From: CANKHA01 sp035652315
GTDB lineage: Bacteria > Pseudomonadota > Alphaproteobacteria > Rhizobiales > Xanthobacteraceae
Reading direction: 5' to 3'
Assembly: GCA_035652315.1 (NCBI GenBank)
Contig: DASREA010000048.1
Location: 3,269 to 67,268, forward strand
Length of the DNA: 64,000 bases
Shown here: piece after piece, positions 16,966 to 26,626 of the stretch
How the letters are laid out: the number at the start of each line of letters is the position of its first letter
How positions within the stretch are numbered: position 1 is the stretch's first letter
Position numbers and translations under genes: made by a program
Notes under the pieces: generated by a model
What the model saw: the letters and a program-made list of their open reading frames with translations, nothing else
Databases searched by the model: none
Told to the model about the DNA's origin: nothing

Positions 16966-18801
16966 TCAGCGGCCAACGCCGACACGTTCCTCGAGCCGGC
17001 GCATGACCATGACAATCGCGACCAGTGGAACGATCTGCACGATGCCCATGGCGCAGACCGCGCCATAACTGCCGCCTTCCTCCCACATCGTCAGGGTAAG
17101 CGGCCCCAGTACGAAGGTTCCCGGTCCCGACAGGAAGATGGACGCGGCAAGTTCGCGCACCGCCAGCACGAAGACATAAAGCCATCCGGCGACAAGAACC
17201 GGCGCCAGCAGGGGCAGCAGCACGCGCCGAAAAATCTGCAGCGGCGAGGCGCCGGCGACTTCCGCTACTTCCTCCAATTCCCGATGGATCTGCACCATGC
17301 CGCCGGAGGCAAAGCGCATCCCATAGGGCAGATACATGGTCACATAGGCGATCAGCAGGATCCAGATTGTGTTGTAAACAGGAATCGGGATGATCAGATA
17401 GGCGAACAAGATACTGGCGCCGACGATCACGCTGGGAATGGCAATGGGAATGAAGGCCAGCGAATCAAGAATCCAGCCGTAGCGCTTCGCGGCGCGCTGC
17501 GCGATCCAGGCCATGACGAATGTCAGCGCGACAACGACGGTTGCCGCCATGGCGCCCAGGACCACGCTGTTTCGAACCGCGCTGAGAAAAATCGGATAGC
17601 CGAATATATATCGGTAGGAATCGGCGCTCATCATTGGCAAGGCCGCAACGGACGGGGCGGTCGCATTATGAAAGAGCGACTGCCAGGCCAGCGTGAACAA
17701 CGGCAGGCCGAGCGCTATGACGAACAGCAGCGTCGTCAACAGCGCCACCGGCCAGCGCCAGACCCCGAGCCGCTGCGGCGTCGGCATATAGCCTTTTCCG
17801 GTCACCGTGGCGAAAGCTTCCGCATGCGCCGTGGCGCGACGATAGAGATAGACGCCGGCCACGCAAACGACGAGCAGCGTCATCCCCAGCGCCGCCGCGA
17901 TGCCGAAATGCGGCGGACTATCTCTGGTCGCGTTCTGGATTTCGCTGGTAAAGACGTGGATATGCGCGGGGACGCCGATGAGCCGCGGCACTTCGAAGGA
18001 TTCAAGTCCGCGCACGAACAGCAGCAGGACCGTCGAGAGGATCGCCGGCCGCAGCAGCGGGAACGTGACACGCGCCGCCACCTGCCAAGTCCGGGCGCCG
18101 GCGATGATCGCCGCCTCCTCCATGCGGATGTCCAGCACGCGAAAGGCCGGCCCCATCAACAGGTATGCCAAAGGGAAATAATGGGTGGACAGTGCCCAGA
18201 TCATGCCCGGCATGCTGTAGATATTGAACGGCGCCGCCGACAGACCGAACAAGGACCTCAGCGCACCATTCAGCCAGCCGATATTGGGACTGAGGATCAG
18301 CATCCAGGCCATTGTGGTCAGAAGGCCGGGCAAAGCGAAGGATAGCAGCGCCAAGGTGTGGAATAGTTCGCGCAAGGGGGCATCGGTCCGTTCCACAACC
18401 CAGGCAACCAGCGCCCCCAAAAGAAGGGTCATCACCGCCGTGCCGACGGCGAACACCGCAGAATTGTACAGCAGCAACGGGATGTGGTTTTCGACATAGG
18501 CGTCGATGAAGTTGCCGAGGGTTGCGGCGCCCGGGCCGAAAGGGGTGTCTTCGGCGAAAGCCGTGTAGAAGAGCGCCGCCAAAGGCACAAAGACAAGCCA
18601 AGCCGCCAGCAGCACACAGCCCGCAAGCAGCAACCGCCAGGGCTGCAGCCAATCGAACAGCACCGACCGCAGCGGAATGCGGGATAGGCTCCCGGCGCTC
18701 GCCACGGCTAGGATCTCGCCTGCGCGGGCGGGACGCCGCGCGGCCGGCCGAAGTCGGGCCGGCCACGCCGCTTTCCCCTGCGTATCCTCAACACCGGCCA
18801 A
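16966..18801 (-). CDS. ABC transporter permease, fused double-unit Fe(III)-type
   Basis: 611 residues with about 12 transmembrane helices in two homologous halves (roughly 60-330 and 345-600), the FbpB/AfuB architecture in which one chain forms both membrane domains. Each half carries a cytoplasmic EAA-type loop: MEEAAIIAGARTW in the first and LEEVAEVAGASPL in the second. ATG 18801 is 6 bases after the binding-protein stop. The N-terminal 55 residues are a charged Ala/Arg-rich extension. It belongs to the same operon as the ATPase and binding protein. Two similar fused permeases lie at 44637-46391 and 55219-56955. Confidence 0.92.
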   Translation of the reverse strand: MAGVEDTQGKAAWPARLRPAARRPARAGEILAVASAGSLSRIPLRSVLFDWLQPWRLLLAGCVLLAAWLVFVPLAALFYTAFAEDTPFGPGAATLGNFIDAYVENHIPLLLYNSAVFAVGTAVMTLLLGALVAWVVERTDAPLRELFHTLALLSFALPGLLTTMAWMLILSPNIGWLNGALRSLFGLSAAPFNIYSMPGMIWALSTHYFPLAYLLMGPAFRVLDIRMEEAAIIAGARTWQVAARVTFPLLRPAILSTVLLLFVRGLESFEVPRLIGVPAHIHVFTSEIQNATRDSPPHFGIAAALGMTLLVVCVAGVYLYRRATAHAEAFATVTGKGYMPTPQRLGVWRWPVALLTTLLFVIALGLPLFTLAWQSLFHNATAPSVAALPMMSADSYRYIFGYPIFLSAVRNSVVLGAMAATVVVALTFVMAWIAQRAAKRYGWILDSLAFIPIAIPSVIVGASILFAYLIIPIPVYNTIWILLIAYVTMYLPYGMRFASGGMVQIHRELEEVAEVAGASPLQIFRRVLLPLLAPVLVAGWLYVFVLAVRELAASIFLSGPGTFVLGPLTLTMWEEGGSYGAVCAMGIVQIVPLVAIVMVMRRLEERVGVGR

Positions 18802-18807
18802 CCGTGA

Positions 18808-19875
18808 CTAGCGAGGCTGTTCGAACAATTGCTTGAAGCGTTTCAACCACTGCTGGTCTTCGGCGGAAGACATCTGCGACACGACGATTTTCTTTCCGGC
18901 GAAAGCTTTCAGTACGCCGGGTGGATTGGTCTCTACGTCCGGCCGAGTCGGAATGCGGCCTTTGGTTGTCAATTGCTTTTGGCCTTCCTGACTCAGGACA
19001 AAATTGGCGAATAGCCGGGCCGCGTTGGGATGCGGCGCCGTCTTGTTGACGCCGATCTGCCCGAAGAATACCAGCACCGGATCCAGGGCCCAGAAATCGG
19101 TCGGAGCGCCGCCGAGCTTCACGTTGACGATCAGGTTCGTGTAGTTGTTGAGCTCGATCGCGTATTCGCCGGCGCCGACCGATCGCGCCAAGGCCAAATG
19201 TCCCTCCGCGGTCGAGACTTTGAGGGTCTTGATCAGATTCTTGACGAGCTCCTCGCCTTTCGCCTCGCCATAGCGCTCGTACATCGCCCGCAGCCATTCG
19301 CGGTCGCTGAAATCGATAGCAACTTTGCCCGCCCACTCGCTGTGCTTGAGAAAATCCTCGTAGGTCTTGGGCAGATCGGCAGCTTTCACCAGATTGGTGT
19401 TGTAGCCGGGCGAATTGTAATTCGCATAGACGCCATACCACAGGTGATTGCCGCCGCGCGCTTCGGGCATGATGTGCTGCGCTTCCGGCGGATCGATCGC
19501 GGCGAAGAACTCCGGCGCCATCTTGCTGACTGTGGTGGTCTGCAGGACGTCCCATTCCTGCTTGCCGGCGCGGGCCTCGACGACGATGCGGGCCATCAGC
19601 CCGGTATCGGAGTTGCGCACGTATTGGCTCTTGATGCCGGTGGCATCCTCGAACACCTTGAGCAGCGGCAGCGCCTCGCCCTCGTTCATCGACCCGTAAA
19701 CGGTCACCGATCCTTCTTTTTTGGCGTCGGCGAGCAGCTTGGGATCCATCCACGATCGCGTGGTGGAACCGGCCGAAGATTGCGCAACGGCGGAGCTGCC
19801 GGCGAAAAACACGCCAAGCGCGGCGAGCGCGAAAGAAATGACGCGAAAGCGGAGGCCGAATATCGAAGGCGACAT
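18808..19875 (-). CDS. Extracellular solute-binding protein, Fe(III)-type ABC importer
   Basis: 355 residues with an N-terminal signal peptide (about 1-32, ending near SSAVAQS). The mature part has the SBP_bac_6/8 fold blocks KKEGSVTVYGSM, VEARAGKQEWDVLQ, YNTNLV, DFLKHSEWAGKVAID and the C-terminal PHPNAARLFANFVLS block shared by all binding proteins in this window. The paired tyrosines that bind Fe(III) in FbpA are not obvious in the C-terminal half, so an organic or chelated substrate is possible. The bicupin gene lies 119 bases upstream on the same strand and the permease follows after 6 bases. Confidence 0.9.
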   Translation of the reverse strand: MSPSIFGLRFRVISFALAALGVFFAGSSAVAQSSAGSTTRSWMDPKLLADAKKEGSVTVYGSMNEGEALPLLKVFEDATGIKSQYVRNSDTGLMARIVVEARAGKQEWDVLQTTTVSKMAPEFFAAIDPPEAQHIMPEARGGNHLWYGVYANYNSPGYNTNLVKAADLPKTYEDFLKHSEWAGKVAIDFSDREWLRAMYERYGEAKGEELVKNLIKTLKVSTAEGHLALARSVGAGEYAIELNNYTNLIVNVKLGGAPTDFWALDPVLVFFGQIGVNKTAPHPNAARLFANFVLSQEGQKQLTTKGRIPTRPDVETNPPGVLKAFAGKKIVVSQMSSAEDQQWLKRFKQLFEQPR

Positions 19876-19994
19876 GATTTCCCCCTATTGAGGCCCAAGA
19901 GCGCGCCGATTATCGACGTCTCTTCAAGGGGAAGTCAAACACCGTCGTCCTGCGCAACCGACACGGCGCCGGCCGAACCGCAGCTTCAGCTAGC

Positions 19995-21104
19995 TCACGC
20001 CGACTTCCGGGCAGCGACTGGCGGCATCCGGCAAACGACGCCGTTTTTCGCCAGTTCCTGCTCGAACATGCGGCGGATCGCGGGGTCTTCGTGATCGTAT
20101 TCGATCTGATCGCCGCCGCTCGCCGTGCTCTCGTCGACCGCATAGGTCTTCGAGCCCCAGGGACGCACATGCTTGCGGCCACCGGCCTTGATCGCCAGAT
20201 AGCGCGCGGGGGTCGCCCCGGTATTGAAATGCTGATGAAACCAGTCCTCCGGCGGCACAACGACGCTGCCATCGTGCCAGTCAAAACGCTTGGGCTCTTC
20301 GCCCTCAGGCCACATCAGCGAATAGCCCTGGCCGCCGATGATAACCACATGCGCACCGGGACCGTGCCGATGCGCCTTCTTGTAGGTGCCGACCGGAAAT
20401 TCCGAGACATGGGCGCTCATGCAGTTCTCGGCGAGCTCGATCATGATATTGCCGCCGCCGGCGCCGCGCTCCTTCCAGGAAAATACCTCCAGGGTGCGCA
20501 CGTCCGGAATAAAATTGCTTTCCCACACCGGACGGTTTCCCGCCATCCAGGTCTTGGGCTTTCCGGAAAAGCTTTCCGGGTCCGGCGTGAAGCGATCGGC
20601 GAATGCGAATGGGTTGTTGAAGACGAATTCGAGATTGCGGAAGGTGTTCATGATCGGCGGCGCCGAGGTCACAGCGAGCAAACGCGCTGGCTTCTCGCCG
20701 CTGCCATTGAAATGCTGCCGCCAGGTATTAAGCGGCGGCGAAAAAAGGCTGCCCGGCCCCCATTCAAACGTGACCTTCTGCTTCTCGTCGTTCCAAACCG
20801 ATGTAGAGCCGTGACCTTCGATGACAAAGATCACCTCTTCGTACATTACGCGCTCCGGCTTCAACCGCTGACCCGCGGGGATCTCGCTAATGTAAGCGGC
20901 ATTGATGTCGCCGGTGCCGATCAGATTCAAAATCGCGCCATTGCCGCCTTTTTGCTTCCAGGGTGATAGCTTCACGTTGCGCAGATCCTCGATATAGAAA
21001 TCGCGGATGACAGGGAGGTTCTGTGCTTCGACCCACTGATCGTAAAGCGGGCGGTTGCAGGTGAAGAGCGGCCGGATATCGGCTTCGAATTGTTTCTGAT
21101 CCAT
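19995..21104 (-). CDS. Bicupin protein of unknown function (copy 1 of 4)
   Basis: 369 residues with two cupin domains, about 65-150 and 225-310. No signal peptide is seen. The C-terminal cupin holds a likely metal site: H245-x-H247, H252 and the HQH of FHQHFN (290-292). In the N-terminal cupin the matching region reads ERVMYEEV, lacking the His pair but keeping Glu, and H131 in RQHFN. It may be a metal-dependent dioxygenase, isomerase or lyase acting on a small acid; the family function is not known to me. The sequence is closest to copy 4 (58068-59186). It is first in the minus-strand group that continues into the ABC importer and prpDCB. Confidence 0.85.
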   Translation of the reverse strand: MDQKQFEADIRPLFTCNRPLYDQWVEAQNLPVIRDFYIEDLRNVKLSPWKQKGGNGAILNLIGTGDINAAYISEIPAGQRLKPERVMYEEVIFVIEGHGSTSVWNDEKQKVTFEWGPGSLFSPPLNTWRQHFNGSGEKPARLLAVTSAPPIMNTFRNLEFVFNNPFAFADRFTPDPESFSGKPKTWMAGNRPVWESNFIPDVRTLEVFSWKERGAGGGNIMIELAENCMSAHVSEFPVGTYKKAHRHGPGAHVVIIGGQGYSLMWPEGEEPKRFDWHDGSVVVPPEDWFHQHFNTGATPARYLAIKAGGRKHVRPWGSKTYAVDESTASGGDQIEYDHEDPAIRRMFEQELAKNGVVCRMPPVAARKSA

Positions 21105-21218
21105 CGTCGTTCCCTAGACTGAGCGGAGGCATCTACTTTGCCACGCGGTGCGCCGCCATGCCAAGGGCGTGCAGCGGCAATTTGCCGGGGGCAAAATCGG
21201 TCGCCGGATCGGCCGCGA

Positions 21219-22382
21219 CTAGCGCAGCGTCACGTTCAGTCTTTGGGCCGTTTTCGGTGCGGAAAGCGTTAGCGGCTGCCGAAACAGCGCGCCCGCCTCC
21301 CAATATGCGCCGAGAATGGAATCCACCATGCGGTCTACGGAAAACGTTTCTCTTATTCTCTCCCGCAAGGCTGCGGCTGCCACCGCTGCTTGGTCGCAAT
21401 ATTGGATCGTGCCCAAAATCGTCTCGGTTAGCGCGCGGACGTCTCCGGGAGGCACGAGACGGTCGGAAAATGGTCCGAATATTTCGCGGATGCCGCCGGC
21501 CTTCGTCGTCACTAGCACTTTGCCGGCCGCGACCGCTTCCAGCACGGCATAAGGCAGCGACTCCGCCCGGGACGGCAAGACGACGACGCGGCCCAGAGCG
21601 AATCCCTGCCGCGCCGGCATGGGCGCCCGGAACCTCACCAAATCCGAAATTCTCAACTGGCCGGCCATGGTTCGGAATTCAGCGGCGTCGGGACCGTCGC
21701 CGATCAGCGTTGCGGTGAACGCGTGGCCGCGACGGCGCAATTCGGCAATCGATTCGAGCAGCAGATCAACGCCTTTGAGCCGGCGCATCTCACCGAGATA
21801 GACGAGGTCGCCGGCATCGGAGTCCAGGGCGATCGGCTCGAATTCATCGGCATGGAGCCCGTTGTGAACCACGCGCGAAATGCCGGGAGGCGCGCCCACT
21901 TTTTTCCGGTAAAGGCCGTGGCTGTATTCGCTTTCGAATAGGTAGACATGGCCGAACGGCCGCAGCATGCGTTCGAGCAATATGCCGACCCGGCCGCCCA
22001 CGGCGTCATGCAGGCTGCCGCCATGCGGCGTATAAGCGCGAAGCACCGGCTTCGCCGTCGGCACCAGCCGCGCCAGCGCCCCGCCCTTCGCGCCGTGACC
22101 ATGCACGACATCCGCTTCGGTGGCGCGGATTTGCCTGGCCGCCCGCCAAATCGCCACCGCGTCCGAAAGTCCTGGCTTGCGAGCGATCGGAATGCGGCAT
22201 AGGCCTAAGGCAAGCTTTGGCTCGAGCGCGCGCAACGCCTTCTCGCCGAGATGGTCGCCGGTGCCGCTGTCGACGATCAGGCCGACGTCATGGCCGCGCT
22301 CGATTTGCCCCTGCGTAAGATCGACGACATGCCGAAACAATCCGCCGACCGGAGCGCGCAATACATGAATGATCTTCATCAT
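21219..22382 (-). CDS. Glycosyltransferase family 4-like (group 1)
   Basis: 387 residues from ATG 22382 (MMKIIHVLRAPVGGLF), which has GGAG 5 bases upstream; a longer frame to 22445 runs into the upstream gene. GT-B fold: an N-terminal glycine-rich loop (PVGGLFRHV), DVVHGHGAKGG, then the C-terminal domain with VYLGEMRRLKGVDLLL and the donor-binding segment VVLPSRAESLPYAVLEAVAAG with a conserved Glu. It transfers an activated sugar to a lipid or polysaccharide acceptor. It is last in a minus-strand cluster with a flippase, a FemAB-like acyltransferase and an FAD enzyme, pointing to surface polysaccharide assembly. Confidence 0.88.
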   Translation of the reverse strand: MMKIIHVLRAPVGGLFRHVVDLTQGQIERGHDVGLIVDSGTGDHLGEKALRALEPKLALGLCRIPIARKPGLSDAVAIWRAARQIRATEADVVHGHGAKGGALARLVPTAKPVLRAYTPHGGSLHDAVGGRVGILLERMLRPFGHVYLFESEYSHGLYRKKVGAPPGISRVVHNGLHADEFEPIALDSDAGDLVYLGEMRRLKGVDLLLESIAELRRRGHAFTATLIGDGPDAAEFRTMAGQLRISDLVRFRAPMPARQGFALGRVVVLPSRAESLPYAVLEAVAAGKVLVTTKAGGIREIFGPFSDRLVPPGDVRALTETILGTIQYCDQAAVAAAALRERIRETFSVDRMVDSILGAYWEAGALFRQPLTLSAPKTAQRLNVTLR

Positions 22383-22404
22383 CTTGCTCCGGCAGCCGCA
22401 GCGA

Positions 22405-23685
22405 TCAGGAGACCATTTCGCGTCTGCGAGGCATCGCCGCCGCACTTGACTTCGACGTCAGCCATCGCCGCAGCAAGCGCAATTTCCCGACGCCATATTG
22501 GCCGGCAAATCTGATCCACCGACGCGCCCGCCACCGCATACGCGGATCGGTGGAAAATGCCCGTAGCGCGTAGGCTTTGTTGAGCGAGAAGCGATCGCAA
22601 GCCTGCTTGACCGGGTCGGCGTAGAAGGCGGCGATCTTGTCCACCCCCATACCGGAAGTGGCGAGCCATCGCGGGACGTAAACGTTGCAGAGGCGTTCCA
22701 CATCGGTGAGCACCTTGCGCGCGCCGGTGCCGGCCGCGGGGCACGATGTAGAGAAAGCATCGCCGACCAGGACGATTCCCGGCTGAAGATGACCGTGTGT
22801 CGCATAAAGATCGACGGGCCGGATCTTTATATGCCCCGAAACCGCGAAATTTCCGATAATCGGACCAAGCCCCGGCATCAGCGCCAGAAGGGTCCGCTCC
22901 GGCGCGGCGCGCAGTTTTTGCAGCCACGGGTCGTCCATGTCGCGATAGACGAATAGATTGGCGCGCATGGTCTGGCCGATCGGGAAAAGAGTCAGCAGCG
23001 CCGTGCGGTCGCTCGGCTGATCCGCGTAATAGGTCAGCGCCGGAAATTTGAACTCCGGTGCGCCGACTGGATGAATGTCGAAGCCAATGCTGATCGAATG
23101 GCAGCCGCTCAGGATCTCACGTTTCAGTTTCAGACTGTCGCGTAAACCGATGTTGAGCCCGTTGGCCAAAACAATCAGCCGGGCGCGAACCGTTGCGCCG
23201 GTGGACGTCGTCACGGTCTGAACTTCGGGACCGGTCGCCAGCGCGGTTGCCTTTGCATTGATGAAAACGACCTGCTGCGGAATTTCGGCGCGAACTGTGT
23301 TCACCAGCGGCGCATAAAAAATGCCGAGTTGATCGCCCGGGCGCTTATCGACGAGACGGCCAAAGCGCGCCACCCATGACTCGCGATCCGGCGTTGCCGC
23401 GCGCATGACTGCTTCGGCTATCCCGGTTTTCTTCAGAATGGCGACCTGGTCGCCGTCGAGCTTCTCGCACCGGAAATCCGGCGGGTATTCGGTGCGCGGG
23501 TCGATCAGCACAGCGTCGATTCCGGCGCGGCCCAGCATTGCGGCGGCAAGCGAACCAGCAAGCCCGCCACCCACGATCGCGACGTCGGTCACGTGAACGG
23601 GTTTTGTCGCGGTGTCGCCGGCGGTGACTTGCGGGCCGGCGACCTGGCGCTCCAGCGTCAGTTCTTCTTCCACTGCCGTCCCCAT
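22405..23685 (-). CDS. FAD-dependent oxidoreductase (tryptophan-halogenase/geranylgeranyl-reductase-like)
   Basis: 426 residues. The N-terminal FAD dinucleotide motif is VAIVGGGLAGSLAAAML at about residues 33-49, with a DxR-type acidic end at IDPRTEYPP. A second FAD-binding block is VLVGDAFSTSCPAAGTGARK, the GD motif of PHBH-type monooxygenases. ATG 23685 has AAGGAGA upstream and overlaps the end of the acyltransferase gene by 28 bases, indicating translational coupling. It may oxidise or reduce a lipid or sugar precursor in polysaccharide synthesis; the lysine and WxWxIP motif of true halogenases were not seen, so halogenation is unlikely. Confidence 0.82.
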   Translation of the reverse strand: MGTAVEEELTLERQVAGPQVTAGDTATKPVHVTDVAIVGGGLAGSLAAAMLGRAGIDAVLIDPRTEYPPDFRCEKLDGDQVAILKKTGIAEAVMRAATPDRESWVARFGRLVDKRPGDQLGIFYAPLVNTVRAEIPQQVVFINAKATALATGPEVQTVTTSTGATVRARLIVLANGLNIGLRDSLKLKREILSGCHSISIGFDIHPVGAPEFKFPALTYYADQPSDRTALLTLFPIGQTMRANLFVYRDMDDPWLQKLRAAPERTLLALMPGLGPIIGNFAVSGHIKIRPVDLYATHGHLQPGIVLVGDAFSTSCPAAGTGARKVLTDVERLCNVYVPRWLATSGMGVDKIAAFYADPVKQACDRFSLNKAYALRAFSTDPRMRWRARRWIRFAGQYGVGKLRLLRRWLTSKSSAAAMPRRREMVS

Positions 23686-24917
23686 AGATAGGTCTCCTTC
23701 ACGACGGACCGCAGCCATAGAGCCACTTTCTGCAGATGGCCGAGCAGGAAAAAGCGAAGGGAAAAGCCAGAGGCGGGATTGAGCCAAACCTGCCCGATCT
23801 CCTGGCGTTCGGACCACGCCGACATGAATCCTCTCTCGTCGTAAGCGCAGGAATCGACCATCGTGATGGTGTCGTCGGCGAGGAAGGCCCTGGTGTAGTC
23901 CTCGAGCAGCAGCATGCCCGGCGAATATTCGTGCGCCGTTTCGGCGTAGGCGGTCTTCCAGGTAAAGGCCACGGATCCCGCGCGCAGCACGACCTGCATG
24001 CTGATCGGCCGGCCGTCGAAATAGAGTGCGTGGATGCTTGCCGCGCCGCGGCATGCCAATTTCGCCACCAGATTACGGGCAAAGGCCGCCTCGGCCGCCT
24101 TGCAATGCATGGCCGTGCCGCGCCGACCCTTCCATCCCGCCGCTTCGAGGTGAAGGAAGTCGTCAAAAGCGCGGCACACCGCGTCCGGCGCGGTCCAAAC
24201 CTTCGATTCGAGATTGCCCTTTTCCTGCAGACGGCGCCGGTGCTGGCGCAGCTTCTTGCGCGTCGAGCCGGAAAGGGCTTTTTCGAAATACTTGGCGGCG
24301 GAAAGTCCCGAAGCGAGCACCGGCCGCCGGTCCTTGGCCAAAACAAACGGAGCGGTGCCGCGCGCATTCAAGACGCGATCCAGCGCCCGCATCGTCGGTC
24401 CGTCGAGCCGAATCTGATTGAGCGCCACCAGTTTCGGCAGATCGCTGCGCGCAATGAAGTCGAGCATCGCTTCAAGCGCACTGTCCGCCATGTCGCGGTC
24501 GATGACCGGCGTGGCCAAATAACTGTGCGGCGCTGCAGGCGCCAACAAGATGCGGCGGGGCAGGGGCAGATAATCCGGGTGGGTGACCGAGAAGGCCCAC
24601 AGGCCGACGAGCGTTTTCGATTTCCCCGCACCCTGCCATGCCAGCAAAGTGACGCCGCAATCATCGTGAAATGAACGCTGGGCGACCTCGACAACGGCCG
24701 GATCCATGAACACGTTCGGCTCGTGGGCACGGCGGACGAGATCGAGCCAATCCGCTTCGATTTCAGTCAGTCTTGCGCCAGTGGCGCATTCGATCGAGAT
24801 CGGCGCGGGTTGCGGGACGACAAGCGACGGCGCGGGCGCGCGCGGGGGCTCACCCGGGGTTCCGGCATCAACCGGAACGGGCATCTTTTCCGCAATCAGG
24901 GCGTTTCCAGCAGGCAT
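23658..24917 (-). CDS. GNAT/FemAB-like acyltransferase (BioF2-like, CelD type)
   Basis: 419 residues. The central and C-terminal part fits the Acetyltransf_6 fold: STRKKLRQHRRRLQEKGNL, FLHLEAAGWKGRRGTAM, ALYFDGRPISMQVVL and AYDERGFMSAWSERQ. Members occur in exopolysaccharide and cellulose operons and are thought to acylate the polysaccharide or its lipid carrier. The first 45 residues are Pro/Ala-rich and probably disordered. It overlaps the FAD enzyme gene downstream and lies about 110 bases after the flippase stop. Function is by family analogy. Confidence 0.8.
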   Translation of the reverse strand: MPAGNALIAEKMPVPVDAGTPGEPPRAPAPSLVVPQPAPISIECATGARLTEIEADWLDLVRRAHEPNVFMDPAVVEVAQRSFHDDCGVTLLAWQGAGKSKTLVGLWAFSVTHPDYLPLPRRILLAPAAPHSYLATPVIDRDMADSALEAMLDFIARSDLPKLVALNQIRLDGPTMRALDRVLNARGTAPFVLAKDRRPVLASGLSAAKYFEKALSGSTRKKLRQHRRRLQEKGNLESKVWTAPDAVCRAFDDFLHLEAAGWKGRRGTAMHCKAAEAAFARNLVAKLACRGAASIHALYFDGRPISMQVVLRAGSVAFTWKTAYAETAHEYSPGMLLLEDYTRAFLADDTITMVDSCAYDERGFMSAWSERQEIGQVWLNPASGFSLRFFLLGHLQKVALWLRSVVKETYLWGRQWKKN

Positions 24918-25025
24918 GATGATTATGGCCGCTTCGGCCGGACATTTTTCGAATTAGGCGGTCTGCATAGCAAAACAGTTTTCACATCCAGTTACCTCAA
25001 GCCGCCGAATTACCTTTCATTTCGA

Positions 25026-26438
25026 TTAACCTTGATTCGGCGCTGGACCTGCCGCCGCAGGCCGCCAAGGGCCGAAAGCGAACATGTGCAGGCCGAGCCC
25101 GCGCTTGGCGATCAGAAACAGCAGAGCCGACTCGACCACGAAGGCGCCCGCCGTCCCGATCGCGGCACCGACAGCACCGTAGGCGGGGGCAAGGGCAAGG
25201 CAGGCGCCGATGTTGAAGGCGAAGGCGAAAGCATAAGCGAAGGCACAAAGGCGCTGTTGCCCAAGAACGTTGAGGACCCGTTCCGCCGGTCCAACCGACG
25301 CCCGGGCGAGTTGGCCGACGGCGAGAATGGCCATGACTGGATATCCGGCCGCGAAATCCGGACCGAATAGCATCAGCGCCGGCCTGCCGAGGACGAGGAT
25401 GATTACGGTCGCGCCGAACGAGAGCCAAAAGACCCAACGAACCGTTGCTGCGGCGAAGCGCGCCAGTCCTTCGCGATCGCCGGCGACATGGTAGGCGGTG
25501 AAATGGTGGGCCGTCGTCGCCGCCACCGCGAAATAGATGATGCTTACCAGCGCCAATGTCTTGGCGGCGGCGTAATAATAGGCAACTTCATGCTCCGGCC
25601 GGAACTGCTCGAGCACAAGCACATCGGTCGAGGTCAGCAGCGCGTAAAAGCCCCAGACAAAGACGATGGGCAAGGCGGTGCCAAGCCAGCGCCGCGGCTC
25701 GTAGCGCCTGGGGCCGTTGGAGATAACGGCTTTCAGCTTTCCGTTTAATTGCAGCACTTGCACCAGCGCTGAAAGCCAGGCGGCGGCGGCCAGCGCGGCC
25801 ATGACACTTGCGGCATCGAGCTCGAATCCGACGAGCCGCAATCCGGCAACCGCCCCAATCAAGATCAATGGGCGGACGATGTATGCCGGCAGCAGGGCCA
25901 CAGCGATCCAGTTATAGGATCGGGCCAAACCATCGGACATAAATGTCAGTCCGTAGACCGGCAATGCGGCACAGGCCAGGTAAAACGGAACGACAAAGCG
26001 CGCATCAAACGCGCCCTGCACTGCATAGATGATGAGGGCCGCCGTGGCCGCGACGACGCATCCGACGAGAAACGTCAGCCAGCGGCTACCGTTGAGATAA
26101 CCGCGCAGCAAATCGCTCGAAGACGCTTGCGTGTATTCCGGGATAAATCGCTGCGCCGTCAGCGGCAAGCCGAGATGGACAAGATCGCCGGCCAACAGCA
26201 GCCAGGTCCAGACATAGACATACGCGCCGAAATTGTCGCTGCCCATCCAGCGGGCCAGCAATGCCTGCGACAGGAAAACAATTGCCGCGCTGGCGACGCG
26301 GATCGTGAATGCCGCTCCGGCCTGCCGCTGCGTGAAGGCATGCTCGCCCGACATGACGCCGATGGCGCGCTGTCGGAGCCGTGCGAAAAGCCCCGGCTCT
26401 GCTGCATCCGCCGCTTGCTTGAAGTCGGTAAGAGCCAT
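25026..26438 (-). CDS. Polysaccharide flippase, Wzx/MATE-like oligosaccharide transporter
   Basis: 470 residues from ATG 26438 (MALTDFKQAADAA), with about 12-14 hydrophobic helices. Early TM blocks AFTIRVASAAIVFLSQALLA and MGSDNFGAYVYVW resemble the RfbX/Wzx family, which flips undecaprenyl-linked oligosaccharide across the inner membrane. A longer in-frame start at 26558 would add 40 residues without membrane character. It is the first gene of the minus-strand polysaccharide cluster, divergent from the Tat-exported beta-helix protein gene. Confidence 0.85.
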   Translation of the reverse strand: MALTDFKQAADAAEPGLFARLRQRAIGVMSGEHAFTQRQAGAAFTIRVASAAIVFLSQALLARWMGSDNFGAYVYVWTWLLLAGDLVHLGLPLTAQRFIPEYTQASSSDLLRGYLNGSRWLTFLVGCVVAATAALIIYAVQGAFDARFVVPFYLACAALPVYGLTFMSDGLARSYNWIAVALLPAYIVRPLILIGAVAGLRLVGFELDAASVMAALAAAAWLSALVQVLQLNGKLKAVISNGPRRYEPRRWLGTALPIVFVWGFYALLTSTDVLVLEQFRPEHEVAYYYAAAKTLALVSIIYFAVAATTAHHFTAYHVAGDREGLARFAAATVRWVFWLSFGATVIILVLGRPALMLFGPDFAAGYPVMAILAVGQLARASVGPAERVLNVLGQQRLCAFAYAFAFAFNIGACLALAPAYGAVGAAIGTAGAFVVESALLFLIAKRGLGLHMFAFGPWRPAAAGPAPNQG

Positions 26439-26626
26439 CTCTACCCCGCGGAGACGGCCTACATCTTTTTGATGATTAAATTTTGAAATAAATCCATAAA
26501 ATTCGAAGCAACCGGTGCCGGTCCGCAACCGCCTGCCCGCGCCGACTTCATCGTTCAAGCCATGACGCCGGCATCGACCAGGCGCGCCAGCACCGTGTTA
26601 ACCCATGTATGGCATCATGCGGACCG

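Noticed and set aside
16345..18345. A 666-codon open frame on the plus strand
   Set aside because: It is antisense to the ABC permease and ATPase genes, has a low-complexity Arg/Gln/His composition and matches no fold; it is a GC-rich shadow.
15850..19875. Reading the importer as a simple iron(III) uptake system
   Set aside because: The paired tyrosine ligands of Fe(III)-binding proteins were not evident, no siderophore or Fur-box context was seen, and the operon continues into carbon-catabolic genes; kept only as an alternative.
21181..21195. TTTGCC-GGG-GGCAAA inverted repeat upstream of bicupin copy 1
   Set aside because: Six-base arms with a 3-base centre are expected by chance in 64 kb of GC-rich DNA, and no copy lies before other bicupins.
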